A stretch of DNA of 44,026 nt from Labrenzia sp. 011 (GCF_003075075.1 NZ_QCYM01000029.1:1-44026), one strand, 5' to 3'; counted from the stretch's first letter, positions 25,244 to 34,536 are shown. Notes: generated from the letters alone by a model not told the origin. Numbers and translations are program-made.

Positions 25244-26613
25244 TCCCTGTCCCATGTCCCTTCAGGCGTGCCGTCGAATCTCTTCTCCAGCGAATCCCAG
25301 CAGTCGATGTAGTCGTCCTGCAGGGGCGCTTCCCTGGCGGCGAATTCGGTCAGCTGCTGCGGGAAACGGGTCTCGAACATGAAGGACATGGTGTTGTCGA
25401 GCTTTTCCGCCGTCAAGTCCGCGTTGGACGCCCCTTCGAAGGCGGCGTTGTCGGGGCCGTGCGGCAGCATCATGTTGTGCAGGCTCATGCCGCCGGGCAC
25501 GAAGCCCTGCGGCTTGGCATCATACTGCCCGTAGATGTTGCCCATCAGCTCCGACATGATGTTCTTGTGATACCAGGGGGGCCGAAAGGTGTCTTCCGCC
25601 ACCATCCAGCGCTCCCGGAAGAGCACGAAATCGATATTGGCAGTTCCCGGCACACCCGACGGCGCGGTCAGGACCGTGAAGATCGACGGATCGGGATGAT
25701 CGAACAGGATCGCGCCCACCGGGCAATAGGTCCGGAGATCATATTTGCAGGGCGCGTAATTGCCGTGCCAGGCGACCACGTCCAGGGGGGAATGCCCGAT
25801 CTTCGTCTCATGGAACCCGCCACACCATTTCACCGTCACCGTGGAAGGCGTCTCGCGATCCTCGAAACGGGCGACCGGGGTCTTGAAGTCGCGACGGTTG
25901 GCCATGCAGTTGGCACCGATCGGCCCCCTGCCCGGCAGTTCGAATTTCTGGCCGTAGTTTTCGCAGACGAAGCCCCGGGCCGGCCCTTCGACCACCTCGA
26001 CGCGGTAGACGAGGCCGCGCGGCAGGATGGCGATTTCCTTCGGCTCCAGCTCGATCACGCCAAGTTCGGTGCAGAACCGCAGGATGCCCTCCTGCGGTAC
26101 GACCAGAAGCTCGCTGTCGGCGGAGAAGAAATATTCGTCCTCCATGGACCGCGTGACCAGATAGACATGGCTGGCCATGCCGACCTGGGTGTTCACGTCC
26201 CCCGCCGTGGTCATGGTGTGCATGCCGGTGAGCCAGGTCAGATCCCGGTCCGGATGCGGAACAGGGTCCCAGCGATACTGGCCGAGCGAAACCACGTCTT
26301 CGCAGATGTTCGGCGCTGACTTCCAGTAGGGCAGATCGATCTTCCTGAAGCGACCGGTATGTTTGACCGACGGGCGGATGCGGTAACACCAGGTGCGCTC
26401 GTTCTGATGGCTGGGTGCGGTAAAGGCCGTTCCGGAAAGCTGTTCACCGTAAAGACCATAGGCGCATTTCTGCGGGCTGTTCCTTCCCTGGGGAAGCGCA
26501 CCAGGCAGGGCCTCGGTCTCGAAGTCGTTGCCGAATCCCGGCATATACGCAAGATCTGTCACATCACTGGCGCTTTTCGCAAGGCCCGGATGGCTGTCCG
26601 TTCTCTGATCCAT
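25240..26613 (-). CDS. hmgA: Homogentisate 1,2-dioxygenase
   Basis: Non-haem Fe(II) ring-cleaving enzyme that converts homogentisate to maleylacetoacetate, the central step of tyrosine and phenylacetate-type catabolism. The 457 residues match the family in length. The N-terminus has [19 protein letters not shown] and [21 protein letters not shown]. The three iron ligands align with the human enzyme: H349 and E355 in [12 protein letters not shown], and H385 in LPHGPD, with the spacing 6 and 30 residues preserved. It is the first gene of a six-gene operon with coupled downstream genes. A perfect palindrome stands 29 bp before the start codon. Confidence 0.97.
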   Translation of the reverse strand: MDQRTDSHPGLAKSASDVTDLAYMPGFGNDFETEALPGALPQGRNSPQKCAYGLYGEQLSGTAFTAPSHQNERTWCYRIRPSVKHTGRFRKIDLPYWKSAPNICEDVVSLGQYRWDPVPHPDRDLTWLTGMHTMTTAGDVNTQVGMASHVYLVTRSMEDEYFFSADSELLVVPQEGILRFCTELGVIELEPKEIAILPRGLVYRVEVVEGPARGFVCENYGQKFELPGRGPIGANCMANRRDFKTPVARFEDRETPSTVTVKWCGGFHETKIGHSPLDVVAWHGNYAPCKYDLRTYCPVGAILFDHPDPSIFTVLTAPSGVPGTANIDFVLFRERWMVAEDTFRPPWYHKNIMSELMGNIYGQYDAKPQGFVPGGMSLHNMMLPHGPDNAAFEGASNADLTAEKLDNTMSFMFETRFPQQLTEFAAREAPLQDDYIDCWDSLEKRFDGTPEGTWDRE

Positions 26614-26641
26614 GATGTCCTCCCGGTCCAGAGATGCAATT

Positions 26642-26657
26642 AGTTACAGATGTAACT
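26642..26657 (-). promoter_or_regulatory. Candidate operator of the hmg operon
   Basis: AGTTACA-GA-TGTAACT is a perfect inverted repeat (7-base arms, 2-base centre) located in the hmgA leader. Its size and position fit a dimeric repressor such as a MarR- or IclR-type homogentisate regulator. No regulator gene is adjacent. Confidence 0.5.
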
Positions 26658-26885
26658 TTTTGCCTTTTGAACGTCAAGGCGGTTCCGGCCCTTGCCCGTT
26701 CTCCGGCACCATCCGGAAGCGAACCCATTGCGGACGTTCGCGTTTGAGGACGCAGCGCGCAACACATGGCGAGAACATCCCGCCACCACCCCCCCCGGTC
26801 CTTGCGGCGACGCAGAATCCGGCTTGCCACAGGCGGAGCGACCTGCTAGAAAAAAAAGAACATAACATGAACATTGAGGTTTCCG

Positions 26886-27191
26886 ATGCGGCTGACCAAT
26901 CCCACTTTCGAGAAGTCTTCCGTTGCGCTGTCTTCATCCTCCGCCTCGCCGGAAGCACGGGAGACGACCGTCACGCCGGAAGACGTGCGCAGCATGTCTG
27001 TCTACCTGCGCAAGGCGCGGGACCGCGCCATCGATATCCGCGACCGGTCTCCGGCAGGAAGCTATCTGGAAAATGTCCTGAGCCGCACGATCGACAGTCT
27101 GACGCTGGAATTGTCGCAGCTCGATTATCTGCTGACCTGCAAGCCGGCGACCGTGGTGAAACACGGGCGTCGGATGCGGCCGGCAATCTGA
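26886..27191 (+). CDS. Small hypothetical protein
   Basis: I do not recognise this 101-residue protein. It has a Ser/Ala-rich start and a helical, heptad-like core (VTPEDVRSMSVYLRKARDRAIDI, then SYLENVLSRTIDSLTLELSQLDYLL) with a basic end. The ATG at 26886 is preceded by GAGG at a suitable distance; an earlier in-frame ATG at 26874 has no such site. It is divergent from hmgA and 65 bp ahead of the GFA gene. The amino acid composition and ribosome site make it a likely real gene, without a functional clue. Confidence 0.5.
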   Translation: MRLTNPTFEKSSVALSSSSASPEARETTVTPEDVRSMSVYLRKARDRAIDIRDRSPAGSYLENVLSRTIDSLTLELSQLDYLLTCKPATVVKHGRRMRPAI

Positions 27192-27256
27192 TCCATTGGC
27201 GAAGTGACGGCACCGTGCTAGATCGTTGCCTCTTTCCACAGACAGAGTTGACGACC

Positions 27257-27658
27257 ATGACCACACATTCCGGTTCCTGCCTTTGTGGCGCTGTCGAGTT
27301 TCGCATCAATGGCGCATTTCAGGCGTTCTTCCTGTGCCATTGCTCCCGGTGCAGGCAGTCCAGCGGATCGGCGCATGCCTCCAACCTCTTCTCGCCCGAC
27401 GGCACGATCGACTGGGTCTCCGGACGGGAAAACGTCAAGGTCTATCATCTTCCGGACACCCGCTTCGGCAAGAGTTTCTGTTCGACCTGCGGGTCCGCTC
27501 TTCCCAGGGAAAGCGCAGGCGGCAAGGGGCTGGTCGTTCCGGCCGGAAGCCTGAGCAGCCCCGTCGCGACGAGACCCAACGCGCATATCTTTTCGGCCAG
27601 CCGGGCGGACTGGGATCACGACCTGGATAGCGTTCCGTCTTTCGACGAGCGCCCCTGA
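27257..27658 (+). CDS. GFA/CENP-V family zinc protein
   Basis: A 133-residue protein of the glutathione-dependent formaldehyde-activating (GFA, DUF636) fold. The zinc-binding cysteines are all present: CLCG (C8, C10), CHCSRCR (C27, C29, C32) and CSTCGS (C75, C78). The pattern GSCLCGAVEF, FLCHCSRCRQSSGSAHASNLF and GKSFCSTCGSALP is diagnostic. Family members sequester or process glutathione adducts, but most, including this one, have no proven substrate. The ATG at 27257 was chosen because the family N-terminus starts there; the open frame upstream is longer. It converges with the HerA-like gene. Confidence 0.85.
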   Translation: MTTHSGSCLCGAVEFRINGAFQAFFLCHCSRCRQSSGSAHASNLFSPDGTIDWVSGRENVKVYHLPDTRFGKSFCSTCGSALPRESAGGKGLVVPAGSLSSPVATRPNAHIFSASRADWDHDLDSVPSFDERP

Positions 27659-27787
27659 CAATTCAAGTCACGGAAAACAGGCCGGCCCTGGAGCATGTCG
27701 CGTTGAATTGAATTCAGAAAATTGCCCGAACGTATGTGCCCTCGGGCGTCTTCCCGAAGCCAGGAAACCGCTTGAACGCGACCCGCT

Positions 27788-29263
27788 TCAGGCTGCGGCC
27801 TCGTCGCCCGGCGCGGTCTGCCAGCCGAGGTCGGTGAGGGTCACGATGCGGTTGCCGCGCAGGTCCGTCGCGCAGACGAGAAAGCCGCGTTCTTCCATGT
27901 GACTGAGCAGCCAGCGGGCACGGCCAGGTGAGCGTGTTCCGTAGGCCGTGGCGATCTCGATGTTTCCCGGACACGGCGCCTTGGCGATCGCCGCCTTGGC
28001 CAGAAGCAGATAGACCCCGCGCATGTCCTCGGGCAGTTCGGCGGCAATCAGCTCCGCCTGGGCCCAGTCGCCGTCATCCATCTCGCCCTTTTCCACACCG
28101 GCCCGGGCGACCGAGAGCTTTTCGCGGAAGGTCTGCAGATCGGGCGCGCCACCGGGAAGCTTGGCGATCCGGCAGCGGACCTGAAAATCCTGATAGAGCG
28201 TCGCGATCGGCTGGAAAGCCGCATCCTCCTCGCTGAGGATTTCCGAAATGATCCCGGCCACCTTTTCTTCCCGCTCACCGAAGTCGAGAAGGCTTTCCGC
28301 CTGCGGCGCCGCCTCTTCCCCTGCCCGCTGGGCGCTGGAGAGCTGGTCGAGGATGTCTCCCGTCGACACGACCGGCTCGGCAAAGCGCTGACGGGCCGGC
28401 TGCACCTCGTCCGCCGACGGAGTGAAGATCAGATCCATCGCATCCTGTTTGGGCTGTTCCGGCAGAGGCATCAGCTTCGGGCTGCCGCCCCGGCCCATTG
28501 TCTCGACGGGACCGATCTTGACCGGCACCGGCCGCCGGGAAAGCGCCGGGCCGAGCGCGATGAAATGACCGCGATCCAGATTGCGGAAGCTTTCCGCCTG
28601 GCGGCGCTCCATGCCGAGCAGATCCGCCGCGCGGGCCATGTCGATATCAAGGAAGGTGCGCCCCATCAGGAAGTTCGACGCTTCGGCGGCAACATTCTTG
28701 GCGAGCTTCGCCAGACGCTGGGTGGCGATGACGCCCGCCAGACCGCGTTTTCGGCCGCGGCACATCAGGTTGGTCATGGCGCCGAGCGAACGCCGCCGGG
28801 CTTCCTCGGTCACCTCTCCGGCGGCGGCGGGGGCGAAAAGCTGTGCCTCGTCCACCACGACGATCATCGGATACCAGAGATCCCGGTCAGCATCGAAAAG
28901 CCCGTCCAGAAATGTGGCAGCCGCCTTCATCTGACGGTCGGCGTCGAGGCCTTCCAGGTTCAGCACGACCGAAACCCGGTGCTGGCGCACCCGCCCGGCG
29001 ATCATCTGCAGATCCTTTTCCGTGCCGACCGCATCCACCACCACGTGGCCGAACTTGTCGGCCAGCGAGACGAAATCGCCCTCCGGGTCGATGATCGCCT
29101 GTTGCACCCAGCTGGCGGACTGCTCGAGAAGGCGCCGCAAAAGGTGTGATTTTCCCGAGCCCGAATTGCCCTGAACCAGAAGCCGCGTGGCCAGCAGCTC
29201 TTCCAGGTCGAGCCCGGCCCGCGCGCCGCCTGTCAATTCTCCAATGTCAATCTGTACCGTCAT
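27788..29263 (-). CDS. HerA-like ATPase (DUF87 family)
   Basis: Predicted hexameric P-loop ATPase of the HerA/FtsK superfamily, 491 residues. Walker A is GNSGSGKS (32-39), Walker B is MIVVVDEAQLF (133-143), followed by RKRGLAGVIATQRLAKLAKNV (sensor region) and FLMGRTFLDIDMARAADLLG. The linker (about 260-345) is Pro/Glu-rich; the C-terminal part (about 380-485) resembles a winged helix (APCPGNIEIATAYG, GRARWLLSHMEERGFL). HerA proteins pump or open DNA, usually with the nuclease NurA; no NurA gene is adjacent here. It is a single gene flanked by an unrelated gene on each side. Confidence 0.8.
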   Translation of the reverse strand: MTVQIDIGELTGGARAGLDLEELLATRLLVQGNSGSGKSHLLRRLLEQSASWVQQAIIDPEGDFVSLADKFGHVVVDAVGTEKDLQMIAGRVRQHRVSVVLNLEGLDADRQMKAAATFLDGLFDADRDLWYPMIVVVDEAQLFAPAAAGEVTEEARRRSLGAMTNLMCRGRKRGLAGVIATQRLAKLAKNVAAEASNFLMGRTFLDIDMARAADLLGMERRQAESFRNLDRGHFIALGPALSRRPVPVKIGPVETMGRGGSPKLMPLPEQPKQDAMDLIFTPSADEVQPARQRFAEPVVSTGDILDQLSSAQRAGEEAAPQAESLLDFGEREEKVAGIISEILSEEDAAFQPIATLYQDFQVRCRIAKLPGGAPDLQTFREKLSVARAGVEKGEMDDGDWAQAELIAAELPEDMRGVYLLLAKAAIAKAPCPGNIEIATAYGTRSPGRARWLLSHMEERGFLVCATDLRGNRIVTLTDLGWQTAPGDEAAA

Positions 29264-29539
29264 GCGACCACTTCAGGCACGGCTGTGGACCGTGCGGCGA
29301 AAACTCCGTCATGTGAATTCATGCAGTGCGGTAGTCAGCATGATTCCTCGTCTGTTGCAAAGCCGCGGGGACCGCAATCCCGGGTTTTCCCTGAATTCCA
29401 CCGCCTGTCACGCATGGCGACCGGCTCTCTCGGGCAGAATCCGGAACTTGTCTCTTCATTTACCGGTCTGCAGCACCATTTCTGAAAGCAGAGCTCCAGA
29501 GGTGGCTTATAGATGTTCTGCAAGGGGGAGAGAAACACA

Positions 29540-30217
29540 ATGAAAATTCATGCGGATCTGACACAGCGCGCCGTCGTCGACAGCACCGAGCTCGACTGGG
29601 TGCCTTCCCCCATGGCCGGCGTCGAGCGGCGCATGCTGGAACGGGACGGTGAGGAGGTCGCCCGCGCGACCAGTCTGGTCCGTTATGCGCCCGGCTCTTC
29701 CTTTTCCGCCCATAATCATGATCTGGGCGAGGAATTTCTCGTCCTCGACGGGATCTTCTCCGATGAAACAGGCGACTTTCCCAAGGGCATGTATGTGCGA
29801 AATCCGCCGGGGTCCAGGCATGTGCCATCAAGCGAACCGGGCGCCGTCATCCTGGTGAAACTGCGCCAGATGCATCCCGGTGACGATAGTTTCGTGCGGG
29901 TCAACACCCTCGACCCGGGCGGATGGCAGGCCGGGCGTGCCGGGGAACAGATCCTGCCGCTTTTCATTCGCCCGGAGGAAGAAGTCGTCATGCTGGACTG
30001 GCAACCGGGCACCGCCCTTGATGCGCAGACCTTTCCCGGCGGGGTGGAGTATTTTGTCGTCGACGGCAGTTTCGAGGACCAGGACGGGCGCTATGATCAA
30101 GGCACCTGGCTGCGTCTGCCGCCCGGAAGCGAACAGACCATCAGAACGACGCGGGGAACCCGCGTGTGGAGGAAGTCCGGACATCTGTGCGACCGGGAAA
30201 CCCAATCTCACGATTGA
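29540..30217 (+). CDS. Double-cupin protein (ChrR-type cupins)
   Basis: A 225-residue protein with two cupin domains. In the first (about 45-105) the metal ligands are visible: SAHNHDLGEEFLVLDG (H58, H60, E64 or E65) and SRHVPS (H94). The second (about 130-215) has the same fold (GTALDAQTFPGGVEYFVVDGSF) but lost the His ligands, so only the first is likely to bind metal. The pattern resembles the cupin module of ChrR anti-sigma factors, without an anti-sigma domain. ATG at 29540 has GGGGAG upstream. Function unknown; sensor or dioxygenase-like role possible. Confidence 0.75.
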   Translation: MKIHADLTQRAVVDSTELDWVPSPMAGVERRMLERDGEEVARATSLVRYAPGSSFSAHNHDLGEEFLVLDGIFSDETGDFPKGMYVRNPPGSRHVPSSEPGAVILVKLRQMHPGDDSFVRVNTLDPGGWQAGRAGEQILPLFIRPEEEVVMLDWQPGTALDAQTFPGGVEYFVVDGSFEDQDGRYDQGTWLRLPPGSEQTIRTTRGTRVWRKSGHLCDRETQSHD

Positions 30218-30262
30218 AGGTTTCACGGCCGCTCCGGCGCGGATTTTCCTCTTGATACCGGC

Positions 30263-30294
30263 CCCGAACATGAAGCATCCTGTCCATGTTCGGG
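30263..30294 (+). terminator. Inverted repeat after the cupin gene
   Basis: CCCGAACATG (30263-30272) and CATGTTCGGG (30285-30294) form a perfect 10-bp inverted repeat with a 12-base loop, 45 bp after the stop. No T tract follows; it may be a Rho-assisted terminator or an operator for the next gene. Confidence 0.4.
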
Positions 30295-30426
30295 CAAAGC
30301 CGGCGGGAGAGTTTTCGCGAATTCAGCGGCGCCCCGCCTCAATTTCCACGGCTTTGGCCTGAACCTTATCGTCAAGACCTGATCACCGCGCGAAGCGCGC
30401 GACACCGAGATTTTGAGGATACATCA

Positions 30427-31074
30427 ATGCCCACGCCCAGACCCCAGACAGTGGCCGAATTGATCGCCGATGGAGCGATTCACGTGATCGGGATCGGTCT
30501 CGGCCTGACCGCAACGCTCGTCCTGATCCTCACCTTGCGGGACACGGGGGATCCGGCGCGCCAGATCACCGTCATGATCTATGCGGCATGCCTGATGACG
30601 ATGCTTGTCTGCTCCGCGCTCTACAACATGCTGGCCAAAGACGACAAGTCGGGCGTCCTCAGGCGCCTCGACCATGCCGCCATCTTCCTGATGATCGCCG
30701 GCACCTACACACCGCTCGCGGCCATCATCATCGGCGGCTGGACCGGCGGAATCATTCTGGCCATCGTGTGGACCGGCGCACTGACCGGTGCAATCGTGCG
30801 GCTGGCCAATCTGACCGGCGTCGATCGCCTCACCGTGCCAATCTATCTGGCACTTGGCTGGGTGGTCGTATTCGCCATCGAGCCCTTGATCGAACGTGCC
30901 TCGACGTTCGGATTCTACATGATCCTGGCAGGCGGCCTTCTCTACACGGTCGGCACCATGTTCTACGCCTGGAAACGCCTGCCCTTTCAGAACGCGATCT
31001 GGCACGCCTTCGTGCTCGCCGCCGCGATCTGCCATTTCGGCGCCGTGTTTCACGACGTGGCGCGGCCGCTCTGA
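30427..31074 (+). CDS. Hemolysin III/PAQR-family membrane protein
   Basis: A 215-residue integral membrane protein with seven predicted helices. The family's conserved His residues are visible: AIHVIGIGLG (helix 1, H19), LDHAAIFLMIAGTYTP (helix 3) and the C-terminal NAIWHAFVLAAAICHF (HxxxxxxxxxH). These are thought to form a metal site in PAQR-like proteins. Bacterial members are named after hemolysin III, but the physiological role is unclear and probably concerns membrane lipid state. The ATG at 30427 is the family start. A strong hairpin ends the gene. Confidence 0.85.
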   Translation: MPTPRPQTVAELIADGAIHVIGIGLGLTATLVLILTLRDTGDPARQITVMIYAACLMTMLVCSALYNMLAKDDKSGVLRRLDHAAIFLMIAGTYTPLAAIIIGGWTGGIILAIVWTGALTGAIVRLANLTGVDRLTVPIYLALGWVVVFAIEPLIERASTFGFYMILAGGLLYTVGTMFYAWKRLPFQNAIWHAFVLAAAICHFGAVFHDVARPL

Positions 31075-31086
31075 AGAGACAAACAA

Positions 31087-31122
31087 AGCGCGGCTGAACG
31101 CATCCATGCGTTCAGCCGCGCT
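31087..31122. terminator. Bidirectional terminator hairpin
   Basis: AGCGCGGCTGAACGCA and its complement form a perfect 16-bp stem with a TCCA loop between convergent genes. The stability and location point to shared transcription termination, although no long T tract is present. Confidence 0.7.
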
Positions 31123-31227
31123 CATGATCCTCGCTCCGCCGTCAGCGGGTCTCCCGAAGCCCGCGGCCTGTCGGCGGGAAAATCCGGTTCAGCAACCGAT
31201 CGACGGCAATCGAACGCTGCGCGCGGT

Positions 31228-31959
31228 TTACGCGTCGGCGTCCGGGTCCTTTGAAAGAACGATCACCTTGGTCCGCAGGGGAACCCGGTTGAACAGGTCG
31301 ATCACATCCTGCTGCCACATGCGAATGCAGCCGGAGGAGACGTTCTTGCCGATGGAGGACGGCTGGTTGGTGCCATGGATGCGGTAGAGCGTATCGGTCG
31401 AGCCCTGCCACAGATCCATCGCGCGGGCGCCGAGCGGGTTCTTCAGACCTGCCGGGTACCCCTTTTCCCAATAGCGCTCCAAAGAGGGCTTGCGGGCGAT
31501 CATTTCCCGTGGAGGGCGCCAGATCGGATGTTCGCGCTTGACGCGGATCAGGGCGTCTCCGGACCATGCGAAACCGGCCTTGCCGACGCCGATGCCATAG
31601 CGCAGGGCCTTCTTGTTGCCGAGCGTCCAGTAAAGGAAATTGTTGTAGGGATCGACGATGATCGTTCCCGGCTTCTCGCGGGTCTTGTACTCGACCACCT
31701 GCCGCCAGTATTTCCGGTCGAATTTCTTGTAGTTGATCGCCGGCCAGGTGACGTCGCCGTCAGGCAACGCCGCGTAGGCCGCAGCGTAATCGAACTCCTC
31801 GTCGGGCAGTTCGGCCTGATCCGGCAGCCCCGGATAAGTCTGGCAGGCGGCCAGGGGCGCGGCGGCCAGAAGCAGCCCTCCGGCGAGAAAGGAACGGCGG
31901 GCGATGAGACTGCCGTCGCCAGCGGGCGCCTGTTCGTGCGGCGAAAATTTGCGCTTCAT
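31228..31959 (-). CDS. L,D-transpeptidase (YkuD), Tat-exported lipoprotein
   Basis: Peptidoglycan cross-linking or lipoprotein-anchoring enzyme acting in the periplasm. It has 243 residues. The N-terminus has a twin-arginine motif ARRSFLAGG and ends in a lipobox LAAC (C39), so the protein is probably Tat-exported and lipidated. The YkuD domain (about 98-235) contains the catalytic HGTNQPSSIG (H195) and SSGCIRM (C211). The family's signature HxxxN-(5-10)-SxGC-h-R is complete. It is divergent from the dipeptidase gene and shares the terminator region with the hemolysin III-like gene. Confidence 0.92.
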   Translation of the reverse strand: MKRKFSPHEQAPAGDGSLIARRSFLAGGLLLAAAPLAACQTYPGLPDQAELPDEEFDYAAAYAALPDGDVTWPAINYKKFDRKYWRQVVEYKTREKPGTIIVDPYNNFLYWTLGNKKALRYGIGVGKAGFAWSGDALIRVKREHPIWRPPREMIARKPSLERYWEKGYPAGLKNPLGARAMDLWQGSTDTLYRIHGTNQPSSIGKNVSSGCIRMWQQDVIDLFNRVPLRTKVIVLSKDPDADA

Positions 31960-32122
31960 GAAACCTCCGGAATTTTCGGCTCCTTCTTGGGACAGCTTTT
32001 CAGGAGTTGCAAGTCACATTCCGCCGAGGTGCCTTACATTCTTTGCAGGAACAACTAGATTAGGTCGCATCCCAACGGTCACGGCCACGGCCGGCGACAA
32101 GTAGTTCTTTCGAGGAAAATGC

Positions 32123-33190
32123 GTGCAAAACGAAACGATCAGATCCCCCTATCCCGTTTTCGACGGCCATAACGACACCCTGCTGAAGCTGGAGATCGAG
32201 CAGATCAGGGGCGCGGAACGCAGCTTTTTCGAGCGTACGGACAATGGACACCTGGATCTGCCCAGGGCCCAGGAAGCCGGATTTGCCGGGGGATTGTTCG
32301 CCATGTTCGTCCCGTCCGGACCGGACCAGGATTTCAGCCGGCCCTTCAATCCGAAGGATCCGGTCAACTTTCAACCCGTTCCACAAAAGACGGCCTTCGA
32401 TTTCACCATGAGACTCCTGGAGCGCGCGGAGCAACTCGCCACCGATTCCGATGGCGCCGTCGTCATCTGCCGTACGCCGGAAGAGAACAGGTCGGCCATC
32501 GACAGCGGGAAGCTAGCGGTCAGCCTTCATATCGAAGGGGCAGAGGCAATCGACACGCAATTCTATGCGCTGGAAGACTTCCACAAGCGCGGCCTGCGCT
32601 CGCTCGGACTCGTATGGAGCCGGGAAAACGCCTTCGGATACGGCGTCCCGATGGCCCATCCGGCCTCCCCGGACATCGGCCCCGGCCTGACCGAAGCCGG
32701 ACGGGATCTCGTGCGGGCCTGTAACAGGCTGGGCATACTGGTTGACGTTTCCCATCTGAATGAAAAGGGCTTCTGGGATGTTGCCCGCATCACCGAGCGC
32801 CCGATTGTCGCCAGCCACTCCAACGCCCATTCGATCTGCGCCAGCAGCCGCAATCTGACGGACAAGCAGCTGGATGCCATCAAGGAAAGCGGCGGCCTCG
32901 TCGGCATCAATTTCCATGTGGCCTTTCTGCGTCCGGACGGAGGTTTCTCACGCGACACCTCCCTGGAGGTCATCGCCGATCACGCGGCGTATCTCATCGA
33001 CCGGATGGGAGAGGATTGCGTGGCGCTCGGATCGGATTTCGACGGATGCATGGTGCCCGGGGACCTGGGTGACGTCACGGGCCTGGCACGGCTCATGGAA
33101 ACGCTGGACGCCCGAGGGTTCACTTCACAGGTTCTGGAAAAAATCGCCTGCAGGAACTGGCTGGACGCGCTGGAAAAGACGGTGGCCTGA
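32123..33190 (+). CDS. Membrane dipeptidase (renal dipeptidase family)
   Basis: Zinc peptidase that hydrolyses dipeptides, including some with D-residues. The 355-residue protein shows all metal ligands: FDGHND (H16, D18), LHIEGAEA (E138), VDVSHL (H211), ASHSNAH (H232), and GSDFDG (D305). GTG at 32123 was chosen because the family N-terminus begins there. No membrane anchor or signal peptide is visible, so a cytoplasmic location is likely. A peptide ABC importer is encoded on the opposite strand a short distance away, with a GntR regulator between, suggesting uptake and cleavage of dipeptides. Confidence 0.92.
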   Translation: MQNETIRSPYPVFDGHNDTLLKLEIEQIRGAERSFFERTDNGHLDLPRAQEAGFAGGLFAMFVPSGPDQDFSRPFNPKDPVNFQPVPQKTAFDFTMRLLERAEQLATDSDGAVVICRTPEENRSAIDSGKLAVSLHIEGAEAIDTQFYALEDFHKRGLRSLGLVWSRENAFGYGVPMAHPASPDIGPGLTEAGRDLVRACNRLGILVDVSHLNEKGFWDVARITERPIVASHSNAHSICASSRNLTDKQLDAIKESGGLVGINFHVAFLRPDGGFSRDTSLEVIADHAAYLIDRMGEDCVALGSDFDGCMVPGDLGDVTGLARLMETLDARGFTSQVLEKIACRNWLDALEKTVA

Positions 33191-33693
33191 CCGTCGCCCT
33201 GAGAGCGGGAGCTGGCCGGGATTTCCCCTCTGAACCAGCTCCTGCCGGTTCGATCCGCCTCATCCAGCTCCGCCGGATCACAAGCTCCCTGGAAACAACC
33301 TGTGGCAATCGCCTCTTGACGCTGCTGTTTTTTGAAACCGACCGGTACGCTCGCAAAGTTGTTACTAAAAGTCTTGATTAAACAATTGCTTTTGGCTGCC
33401 GGCCACGAAACAATGCATTCATTGTGATTTCCATCAGCCGCCGGAAATTCCGAACCCGGCCTGGTTTTTGAACTGCGCACATGACTGGCTGGCCGTTTCC
33501 GGCCGGAAAAGACGCAGACAGGAGCTTGTGACCGGGGACGTGGCTGGATTAGAATGGCACGCCCCAATGACCGCTCTTTTCCTCCACCGGAAGGACGGAT
33601 GCCAACGCAAAACAGGATTGCAGCCGGATGCGCTTCCGGAAGCGGTCCTGTCGGGTCTTGCCACTCAAAATTGACGTTATCGGGGGCAAAGGC
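33191..33693 (+). promoter_or_regulatory. Gene-free leader of the GntR gene
   Basis: No gene is supported in these 503 bp. The middle (33350-33430) is AT-richer and looks like the promoter. It contains a 16-base palindrome ACAATG-catt-CATTGT (33410-33425), a possible autoregulatory operator for the GntR protein. Other short frames have no ribosome site or domain. Confidence 0.4.
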
Positions 33694-34461
33694 GTGAATA
33701 TACATCTCTCTGCGAACAAGAATTCGCAGACCGGTCTGACCACCGGCGCCAAGCGGGCACGCAAGTCGGATGCAGTCTATCAGGATCTCAAGCGCAAGAT
33801 CCTGACCGGCGAAATGACCTCCCACAGCCCGATCACCGAACAGGCGCTCGCCCAGGACTACGGCTGTTCCCAGAGCACGATCCGGGAAGCCCTGATGCAG
33901 CTCCAGCAGTTCGGCCTGGTCATCCGCCGGGGGTATCAGGGAACATTCGTCACCGACCCGAGCCCGCTGGAAGCGCGCCTGCTCCTGAAACTGCGCATCG
34001 ATATTGAAGCTACGGGCATTGCCGAGGCAGTCAAACTCGCGACGGCCGCCAATCTGGCCGAATTGCGCGATCTGGACCGCCAGTTCGAGGAGCGCCGGAT
34101 TCGCCGCGACGTCTTCGGCTGCGCCGAACTCGACCGGTCCCTGCACCTGAAACTGTTCCGGATCGCCCGGATGCCCATCCTGGAACCGATGCTCGTCAGG
34201 ACCACGATGATCCTGCAGCGGGTCATGCTGCCGACACCCAGGCCGGACTGTACCTGGGCCCAGCCTCCCGTCACCCGTCATCGCTCGATATTCGATGCGC
34301 TGGAGGCGCGGGACGTGAACCAGACCCTTGATGCGCTGAAGTCCCACATCCTGTCGAGCGCCATCATGCTTGCACCGCATTACTACGGCACGGATCTCGT
34401 TCGCCTCAGGGATGAATACGACAACGCCTTCCTCCGGACGCCCGGACTGACCGGGCACTGA
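33694..34461 (+). CDS. GntR-family regulator (FadR/FCD subgroup)
   Basis: DNA-binding regulator of 255 residues. Residues 25-88 form the GntR winged helix (SDAVYQDLKRKILTGEM, then ITEQALAQDYGCSQSTIREALMQLQQFGLV, then YQGTFV), and 95-245 form a helical FCD-type ligand domain with metal-binding residues in DRSLHLKLF and in the region ending HRSIFDAL. GTG at 33694 was chosen because GGGGGCAAAGG precedes it; an alternative ATG at 33628 would add a basic, unlike N-terminus. It lies between the dipeptidase and the peptide importer and probably controls one or both. Confidence 0.85.
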   Translation: MNIHLSANKNSQTGLTTGAKRARKSDAVYQDLKRKILTGEMTSHSPITEQALAQDYGCSQSTIREALMQLQQFGLVIRRGYQGTFVTDPSPLEARLLLKLRIDIEATGIAEAVKLATAANLAELRDLDRQFEERRIRRDVFGCAELDRSLHLKLFRIARMPILEPMLVRTTMILQRVMLPTPRPDCTWAQPPVTRHRSIFDALEARDVNQTLDALKSHILSSAIMLAPHYYGTDLVRLRDEYDNAFLRTPGLTGH

Positions 34462-34536
34462 TCCCGGTCACGGACGGAGCGGAGCGCACCACTTGCCGCG
34501 GATACGGTCTCCTTCGCGCTTCCCGGGCATCGGAGG

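Noticed and set aside
32980..34458. Reverse-strand open frame of 492 codons
   Set aside because: It is antisense to the dipeptidase end and the GntR gene, with no domain of its own.
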